Source of the DNA: Halobacteriovoraceae bacterium
Lineage (GTDB): Bacteria > Bdellovibrionota > Bacteriovoracia > Bacteriovoracales > Bacteriovoracaceae
Length of the DNA stretch: 5,409 nt
NCBI GenBank assembly: GCA_018663815.1
Contig: JABJPQ010000391.1
Coordinates: 1-5,409, forward strand
Reading direction: 5' to 3'
The notes beneath the pieces are model-generated. The model ran no database searches. It saw only the letters and a program-made list of their open reading frames with translations, and was not told where the DNA came from. The position numbers and the translations under genes were made by a program. How positions within the stretch are numbered: position 1 is the stretch's first letter; each line of letters begins with the position of its first letter. This document shows positions 1 to 4,271 of the stretch, piece after piece.

Positions 1-623
1 AGTCCACACATAAACGACTCGCATCAAAACAAGCCCTCTACAAAAAAAAGCAAGAAGGTGAATCTCGAATAGAGGGACTCAAAAAGCAACAACAACATAA
101 TCTCGCCGAACAAAAAAAATTACAGGATCTCTACCTTGTCATTGGGAAAGATGAATTTAGAAATTTTGTTCTCGCGATGCTTGAAAACCTCTTGATCGAG
201 CAAACAAATCAAGAGTTAAAAAAGCTTTGCCAAGGACGCTATAGAATTATCCAAACTAATAAAAAAAATAAAATGGCTTCTGAGTTTGTCATTGTTGACT
301 ATTTTTGTGATGGACAATCTCGTAAGGTTTCAACTTTATCAGGTGGTGAAACATTTCTAGTATCTCTTGCAATGGCCCTTGCACTCGCTGAGCTAACGAG
401 AGGGCACACTCAAATAGATTCGTTATTTATTGATGAAGGTTTTGGAACATTAGATTCTGAATCAATCCAAGAAGTTTTAGAATTACTCGTCAATATACAA
501 AACTCCGGGAAACAAGTTGGTATTATCTCCCATATAAAAGAACTCACTTCGCGCATCCCAGTAAATATTAAACTCGATAAAAATCATAAGGGATTTTCCG
601 AGGTAAGTATTTTGGTTAATTAA
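1..623 (+). CDS. sbcC: Exonuclease subunit SbcC, C-terminal fragment (5' end outside window)
   Basis: This is the C-terminal ATPase lobe of SbcC, the Rad50-like SMC-family partner of the SbcD nuclease, which processes DNA ends and hairpins in the cytoplasm. The frame is open to the left edge, so the methionine at 177 is internal and not a start; about 206 residues are visible. Residues 1-45 are lysine/glutamine-rich and look like the end of the returning coiled coil. The ABC signature LSGGE lies at 336-350, Walker B LFIDE at 423-437, followed by the D-loop GTLD, and the switch histidine is in IISHI. The spacing and the segment after the coiled coil (a GKDEFRNF-type turn, then a QELxxLxxGRY-type helix) are typical of SbcC rather than RecN or SMC. 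It ends with TAA. The gene has no evident functional link with the chemotaxis genes downstream. Confidence 0.93.
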   Translation, partial: STHKRLASKQALYKKKQEGESRIEGLKKQQQHNLAEQKKLQDLYLVIGKDEFRNFVLAMLENLLIEQTNQELKKLCQGRYRIIQTNKKNKMASEFVIVDYFCDGQSRKVSTLSGGETFLVSLAMALALAELTRGHTQIDSLFIDEGFGTLDSESIQEVLELLVNIQNSGKQVGIISHIKELTSRIPVNIKLDKNHKGFSEVSILVN

Positions 624-633
624 AATTTTTTAT

Positions 634-661
634 TTGTGATTATTAAAGTATAAAGTATAAT
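634..661 (+). promoter_or_regulatory. Candidate sigma70-type promoter of cheX, overlapping the sigma28-like one
   Basis: TTGTGA (634-639, 4 of 6 to TTGACA), a 16-base spacer, and a perfect TATAAT (656-661). A start near 668 would give a leader of roughly 44 bases. In such AT-rich sequence a chance TATAAT is common, so this competes with the overlapping sigma28-like reading. Both may be used. Confidence 0.4.
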
Positions 662-677
662 AAATAGTGTTCGATAA
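651..677 (+). promoter_or_regulatory. Candidate sigma28 (FliA-type) promoter of cheX
   Basis: TAAAGTAT (651-658), exactly 11 bases, then TTCGATAA (670-677). The enterobacterial flagellar sigma28 consensus is TAAAGTTT-N11-GCCGATAA, so 13 of 16 positions match with the exact spacing. Transcription would start near 684, about 28 bases before the cheX ATG. The -35 box is the second copy of a tandem TAAAGTA TAAAGTA (644-657). Whether this organism's sigma28 uses the same consensus is an assumption. Confidence 0.5.
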
Positions 678-711
678 GGTATATATCAATAATTTAATTA
701 AAGGCTAGTCA

Positions 712-1218
712 ATGAGTGATAAAAATTTTGTTAGTTTCTCTAAACCTTTCATAGATGCACTAAAAGACACATTTGAAATGATGGTTCAAACGACACTAAA
801 AGCCCATTCTCCTAAGATAAAAGAAGGCTCTGTTGCTAAGGGTGACATAACGGCCATGATAGGAATGAACGGTACAGTTGAAAAAGAAGGAAAAGAGAAA
901 GAATTTAAGGGTTTACTTGCTATCTCTTGGCCAGAAGAACTTTACGTAAAACTAGCAAGCCGAATGTTATTTGAAGAGTATACTGAATACTGTGATGATA
1001 TTTCTGATTCTGGTGCAGAGATTTGTAATATCATTATGGGTAATGCCAAAAATGGGCTTAGCCCACTAGGCTACAAAATTGAAATGGCATCTCCAAGCAC
1101 AATTAGAGGAAAACAACACGAAATAAGATACCCTCCTAAAACCACTGTTATTGAAATTATTATTTCTTGTGACCTGGGTGATTTTACGCTTGAGCTTTGT
1201 TATCAAGAACATGCATAA
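712..1218 (+). CDS. cheX: CheX-type CheY-P phosphatase
   Basis: A 168-residue cytoplasmic protein, close to usual CheX length. CheX (CheC/CheX/FliY family) hydrolyses the aspartyl phosphate of CheY and so ends the chemotaxis signal. The family's catalytic helix motif ExxN is visible as E103-I-C-N106 in SGAEICNIIMGNAKNGL, followed by the conserved GNAKxxL stretch (N111). There is one such helix, as in CheX; CheC normally has two. The C-terminal segment from about 145 (VIEIIISCDLGDFTLELCY) is the last strand pair, shared in form with FliM-like folds. An AAAGG ribosome site (700-704) sits 7 bases before the ATG, supporting this start. The gene has its own promoter candidates in the 88-base gap after sbcC and ends 7 bases from the convergent HD gene. 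cheY lies 1.1 kb downstream on the same strand. Confidence 0.88.
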   Translation: MSDKNFVSFSKPFIDALKDTFEMMVQTTLKAHSPKIKEGSVAKGDITAMIGMNGTVEKEGKEKEFKGLLAISWPEELYVKLASRMLFEEYTEYCDDISDSGAEICNIIMGNAKNGLSPLGYKIEMASPSTIRGKQHEIRYPPKTTVIEIIISCDLGDFTLELCYQEHA

Positions 1219-1225
1219 AAAAAAT

Positions 1226-2179
1226 TTATAGCCCAGCTTTCTTAACAAAAGATTTAAATTTTTTAATGATACTCAGATCGTAATTTCCAATTTGGTTCAT
1301 ACTAAAATCTTCTAGGACATCATCTCTCGTTTTTTTAAGACAAGTAATCTCTCTATCATACAAAGCACAAATGGATAAAACTTCTTGCTCAGGAGTTAGT
1401 GTGTTCAACTTATTGGGGAACCCATTACCAGAGCGTTTCTCTTCATGAGCAAGAATCAACCCAATAACTTCAGCACTTGCAAACTCTTTATCTTGTAAGA
1501 TTTCTCCGCCGATTTTTGGATGTTCTTTATACCGAGTAAGGTCACTAACCTCCATGTCCCCTATCTCTTTAAAAAATAACTTTTTATCTGTTCCTTCAAA
1601 CTGAGAAAAAGCAACATCATGAAAAAGTCCGGCCACACCCAAGAATTCAACACTGTCCTTTGGTAGAGACAAGAACTCAGCGAAACTAATACACAGAGAA
1701 GAAGTATTAACTGAGTGCTTTTGCATTATGGCTTCATCAGATGCGTTTTCATCCTCAAGAGCATGGTCAAATATTCCTTTAAGAAGTTCATCATTTTGAC
1801 CAAGCACACTAATGAGACTTGCCGCTGTCGTTTGAGCAGCATCGTAGGATTTCTTGGAATGAGGGTCTTCATAAATTCTTTCTGCGGTGGCCTCTCCTGC
1901 TCCCACGACGAGATCAGCTTTTTCATCTATTGAGACAGAGTCATCACTCATAGCTTCATTTAAACAGCGATCAATATACTCTTGGTACATACCTTCATCT
2001 GCATCTGCAATATAAAGCTTTCTAACTTTTTTTTCCTTAAGATAACCAATTCGGTGAGGTTCTATATCATCATCCCCCCTTACATACATAAGAACTTTAT
2101 GAGGAAGTTGAATGTAAACATCAAACCCAAGTTGAATATCTGACTTTAACGTTGAAACTCTTATTGGCAAATAGCCCAT
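1226..2179 (-). CDS. HD-GYP-like signalling protein with N-terminal alpha/beta domain
   Basis: I place the start at the ATG of 2179-2177 (317 residues), because AAGGA (2191-2187) lies 7 bases upstream; the ATG 18 bases further out (2197) has no ribosome site and sits beside a -10 box. Numbering is from 2179. Residues 1-75 form a small domain (FDVYIQL, then KVRKLYIADADEGMYQEYI) of the type found before HD domains. Residues 80-145 look like a helical linker. The HD-GYP-like core follows: H155, H187-D188 (LFHDVAF), H220-P (EHPKIGGEIL), then HEEKRSGNGFP (245-255), equivalent to HHExxDGxGYP. HD-GYP proteins normally hydrolyse cyclic di-GMP. Here the HDIGK lysine is replaced (HDVAF), the second H of HHE is E, and the last metal-ligand Asp appears to be Ala in ICALYD. 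Catalysis is therefore uncertain. No membrane segment is seen. Confidence 0.82.
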   Translation of the reverse strand: MGYLPIRVSTLKSDIQLGFDVYIQLPHKVLMYVRGDDDIEPHRIGYLKEKKVRKLYIADADEGMYQEYIDRCLNEAMSDDSVSIDEKADLVVGAGEATAERIYEDPHSKKSYDAAQTTAASLISVLGQNDELLKGIFDHALEDENASDEAIMQKHSVNTSSLCISFAEFLSLPKDSVEFLGVAGLFHDVAFSQFEGTDKKLFFKEIGDMEVSDLTRYKEHPKIGGEILQDKEFASAEVIGLILAHEEKRSGNGFPNKLNTLTPEQEVLSICALYDREITCLKKTRDDVLEDFSMNQIGNYDLSIIKKFKSFVKKAGL

Positions 2180-2186
2180 AATTAAA

Positions 2187-2191
2187 TCCTT
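2187..2191 (-). promoter_or_regulatory. Ribosome binding site that fixes the HD-protein start
   Basis: AAGGA on the minus strand, 7 bases before the ATG at 2179-2177. It lies inside the reading frame if the outer ATG (2197) were used. That outer ATG has only AT-rich sequence without purine runs in front of it, so the inner ATG is preferred. Confidence 0.7.
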
Positions 2192-2197
2192 TAACAT

Positions 2198-2226
2198 AGT
2201 ATAATAACAATAAATACTGAGATCAA
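2198..2226 (-). promoter_or_regulatory. Candidate sigma70-type promoter of the HD gene
   Basis: On the minus strand TTGATC (2226-2221, 4 of 6), a 17-base spacer, then TATACT (2203-2198, 5 of 6). Transcription would begin near 2191, at the ribosome site and downstream of the outer ATG, giving a leader of roughly a dozen bases. This agrees with translation from 2179. Confidence 0.45.
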
Positions 2227-2289
2227 TGATTACTTTAAAGTTGAGAAAAACGTTTTTAATTTTTGCTTGATAAAATTGTTAATTAATTA

Positions 2290-2318
2290 GTGATAGTTTT
2301 CCGATAATCATATAGAAT
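2290..2318 (+). promoter_or_regulatory. cheY: Candidate promoter region of cheY
   Basis: Two readings overlap. A sigma70-type pair is GTGATA (2290-2295, 4 of 6), 17 bases, TAGAAT (2313-2318, 5 of 6), which would start transcription near 2325. A sigma28-type -10, TCCGATAA (2300-2307, 7 of 8 to GCCGATAA), lies within it, but only a poor -35 (TAAT at 2280-2283, one base off in spacing) precedes it. The location in the divergent intergenic region fits a cheY promoter; the class is unsettled. Confidence 0.35.
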
Positions 2319-2347
2319 ATCAATATAACATTTTTAGGAGTTGAATT

Positions 2348-2743
2348 ATGGCATTTAATCCAAAACAGAAAATACTTGTCGTTGATGACATGAGTACGAT
2401 GAGAAAAATTATAAAAAATATGCTTTCCAAAATGGGGTGTAAGGATTTACATGAAGCTGATGATGGTGCACCCGCATGGAAAATGATTCAAGAGGCTCAT
2501 GAAGCAGGAATTCCTTATGAGTTTATTGTCTCAGATTGGAATATGCCTCAATTAACAGGCCTTGACCTACTTAAAAATATCAGGTCTGATGAACGATTTA
2601 AAACGCTCCCATTCTTAATGGTTACCGCTGAAGCAGAACAAGCAAACGTTGTTATTGCTGTAAAAGCAGGTGTTAGTAACTTTATCGTAAAACCTTTTTC
2701 AATAGTCACAATGAAAGAGAAAATCGATAAAATCTTTCCATAA
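2348..2743 (+). CDS. cheY: Chemotaxis response regulator CheY
   Basis: A 131-residue stand-alone receiver domain with no output domain, the size of CheY. CheY is phosphorylated by CheA and binds the flagellar motor switch (FliM/FliN) to change rotation. Key residues are D13-D14 (metal), phospho-acceptor D63 in SDWNMP, T93 in MVTAEA, and K115 in IVKPF. STMRKIIKNML, SDWNMP and LMVTAEA closely resemble enterobacterial CheY as I recall it. The switch aromatic (Tyr106 in E. coli) is F112. The ribosome site AGGAG (2336-2340) is 7 bases from the ATG. The next gene begins 12 bases after the stop, so the two are probably co-transcribed. No CheA, CheW or receptor gene is in the window, so the kinase is elsewhere. 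A regulator for a non-motor target is possible but less likely. Confidence 0.93.
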   Translation: MAFNPKQKILVVDDMSTMRKIIKNMLSKMGCKDLHEADDGAPAWKMIQEAHEAGIPYEFIVSDWNMPQLTGLDLLKNIRSDERFKTLPFLMVTAEAEQANVVIAVKAGVSNFIVKPFSIVTMKEKIDKIFP

Positions 2744-2755
2744 GGATTATTAAAG

Positions 2756-3262
2756 ATGTCAATGCTACAAGATCCCGATATGGAAGAAATTATTGTCGAC
2801 TTTTGTAAAGAATCTGCCGCTATTTATGCTGATCTAGAAGAAATGCTTGAAGATTATGAAGATTCTAAGGACTCCAAAAAACTTGAAGAATTTGGCCAAG
2901 TCATTGACAGAATAATGGGTGCAGCAAAGTCTATTGATGCAACCCAAACAGGCATGTACTGCGAATTAGGAAAGACCATCAGCTACAAAGCAAGCCAATC
3001 TATGGACCAAGCTTTATTAGATATTGTGACTGCTGTTTTGTTCGATACAGTCGAAATATTGCAGATTATGAACAAGACAATCGAGACTGATAAAGTCGAA
3101 AAAGTTTCTGGAATTAACCTAGAAACATTTGGAACAAGACTACGCTGGTTAGCTGACAAGCTTAAAAATATAAATCGATCATCAGTGGCCATTGATGTTA
3201 ATGAGAATAAACTTGATGGACAAAAATCAATTGATGACTTATTAGCTGACCTCGGTCTCTAA
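2756..3262 (+). CDS. Small helical HPt-like protein lacking the phospho-histidine, with CheZ-like C-terminal tail
   Basis: A 168-residue acidic protein, co-directional with cheY, 12 bases downstream, with an AAGGA ribosome site overlapping the cheY stop (2742-2746, 9 bases from ATG). It appears almost wholly helical. Residues 8-36 (MEEIIVDFCKESAAIYADLE) resemble the first helix of HPt domains. Residues 43-75 resemble the helix that carries HxxKG, but the site reads D51-R-I-M54-G55, so the phosphorylatable His and the Lys are absent. The last residues, QKSIDDLLADLGL, match the CheY-binding C-terminal helix of CheZ (E. coli ends QDQVDDLLDSLGF, from memory), joined by a flexible linker at about 141-155. 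Alternatively E44-x3-Q48 followed by VIDRIM resembles the CheZ catalytic DxxxQ helix, but its place near the N-terminus does not fit CheZ layout. Role inferred: a CheY-binding modulator or phosphatase. I do not recognise a named family with certainty. Confidence 0.8.
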   Translation: MSMLQDPDMEEIIVDFCKESAAIYADLEEMLEDYEDSKDSKKLEEFGQVIDRIMGAAKSIDATQTGMYCELGKTISYKASQSMDQALLDIVTAVLFDTVEILQIMNKTIETDKVEKVSGINLETFGTRLRWLADKLKNINRSSVAIDVNENKLDGQKSIDDLLADLGL

Positions 3263-3269
3263 CCTTTTT

Positions 3270-4265
3270 TTAATCTTTAATTGTTAAAAATGAGCCCAAG
3301 GAATCCAAAAGGTTTTCAGGAAAGCTAATATTTATTCCTTCGACTGAGATTCTCTTATAAAATATTTCAATTGATTTTTCTAGTGAAATATTTTTTCCAT
3401 TTATCTTCCCAGCGCCATACATGAGTATTTGATCAGAGAGATTTACAATATAAGACAGAAAATCGATATGATTATCTTTTTTATTACGAGGAAAACCTGA
3501 GCCATCATATTGTTCATGCTGCTCTAAAATAAGTCTTTTGATTTCTTTAGAAAAGTCTACATTCAACTTAGATAATATGTATAACGAAAGCATAGGATGT
3601 TTTAAGTAGAGACTTGAAGAGTTCATTTCTTGAATATTTCCAAACAAATTTGTCGGAATCAAACCAAAGCCAGCATCTTTAATTAAGGATGCGATAATGA
3701 CATTACTAAGCTGTTCCACATCAGTAATTTTATTTTGTTTACAAATAATATAAGCAAATGCGGCAGAGCGCACGGGCAAGATATCTCTACTAAAGAGTTT
3801 CTCTACCAGCTCGGTGCACAAAGAAACGGCCTGTGATTCATGTAATGGAAAGCACAACACCTCCGCTTTTACACGCTCAATTAAAGGTAAATAATTACTT
3901 GTTTTTGAAACGTTACTAACTACGGATTTAATTAAAAAATCTTGCTCACTTAAACTTTTGTAAGCTTCGAGCCTTGTATCTTGTAACTTATGCATGCGGA
4001 GGTAAAATTCATTTTCAGCGTGCACTTGTTCCTTTGAGGTATTTGTTTGTGCGATGAAATCATCTAAATCATCAATGTGGATTTGTAAGTACGCCCCCTT
4101 ATTCTCAAAATTATTCCACTCTTGCATCACCTCATCAGTAAGCTCTACTTGTTCCAGCAGGGCCACGATACGTAAATTCCTATTTTTGTCATACAAAAAG
4201 ATAGGAAAAGAATATGACTTTGCAACTTCAAAAAATGTTGCTTTAGCCTTGTAAAACTTTAACAT
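3270..4265 (-). CDS. Degenerate HD-GYP-like protein (KD in place of HD)
   Basis: A 331-residue protein with no membrane segment. Residues 15-72 (FPIFLYDKNRNLRIVALLEQ, then AYLQIHIDDLDDFI) form an N-terminal domain with the same pattern as the HD protein at 1226-2179. A helical linker follows at about 75-130. The HD-GYP-like core is at about 140-300: SLIKDAGFGLIP (191-203) corresponds to LLHDIGKxxIP, with K196 replacing the metal-binding His; H223-P is retained; QHEQYDGSGFP (249-259) corresponds to HHExxDGxGYP, with the first His changed to Gln; D278 in VNLSDQIL is retained. The early His of the family is not seen. Loss of the HD histidine argues against phosphodiesterase activity and for a binding or scaffold role. 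Its ribosome site AGGG (4273-4270) overlaps the stop codon of the upstream gene, 6 bases away, suggesting translational coupling. It converges on the gene at 2756-3262 across 7 bases. Confidence 0.8.
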   Translation of the reverse strand: MLKFYKAKATFFEVAKSYSFPIFLYDKNRNLRIVALLEQVELTDEVMQEWNNFENKGAYLQIHIDDLDDFIAQTNTSKEQVHAENEFYLRMHKLQDTRLEAYKSLSEQDFLIKSVVSNVSKTSNYLPLIERVKAEVLCFPLHESQAVSLCTELVEKLFSRDILPVRSAAFAYIICKQNKITDVEQLSNVIIASLIKDAGFGLIPTNLFGNIQEMNSSSLYLKHPMLSLYILSKLNVDFSKEIKRLILEQHEQYDGSGFPRNKKDNHIDFLSYIVNLSDQILMYGAGKINGKNISLEKSIEIFYKRISVEGINISFPENLLDSLGSFLTIKD

Positions 4266-4271
4266 AAAACC

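Noticed and set aside
1213..1233. GCATAAA/TTTATAGC inverted repeat between cheX and the HD gene as a bidirectional terminator
   Set aside because: The stem is almost all A-T with a bulge and no GC core; likely a by-product of A/T runs.
1066..1248. Antisense open frames within cheX, the HD genes and the cheY-linked gene
   Set aside because: They overlap well-supported genes, lack ribosome sites and recognisable protein patterns, and are expected by chance.
2180..2197. Outer ATG at 2197 as start of the HD protein
   Set aside because: No ribosome site precedes it and the inner ATG has a good one at the right distance.
2233..2240. TAAAGTAA on the minus strand as a sigma28 -35 for the HD gene
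   Set aside because: Eleven bases downstream there is AGTATTTA, which does not resemble GCCGATAA.
2267..2295. TTGATA (2267-2272) as the cheY -35 box
   Set aside because: Although 5 of 6 to consensus, no acceptable -10 lies 16-18 bases downstream.
3248..3270. GACC-TC-GGTC followed by a T run as a Rho-independent terminator
   Set aside because: The stem is at most 3-4 pairs with an impossibly tight loop, it lies inside coding sequence, and several bases separate it from the T run.
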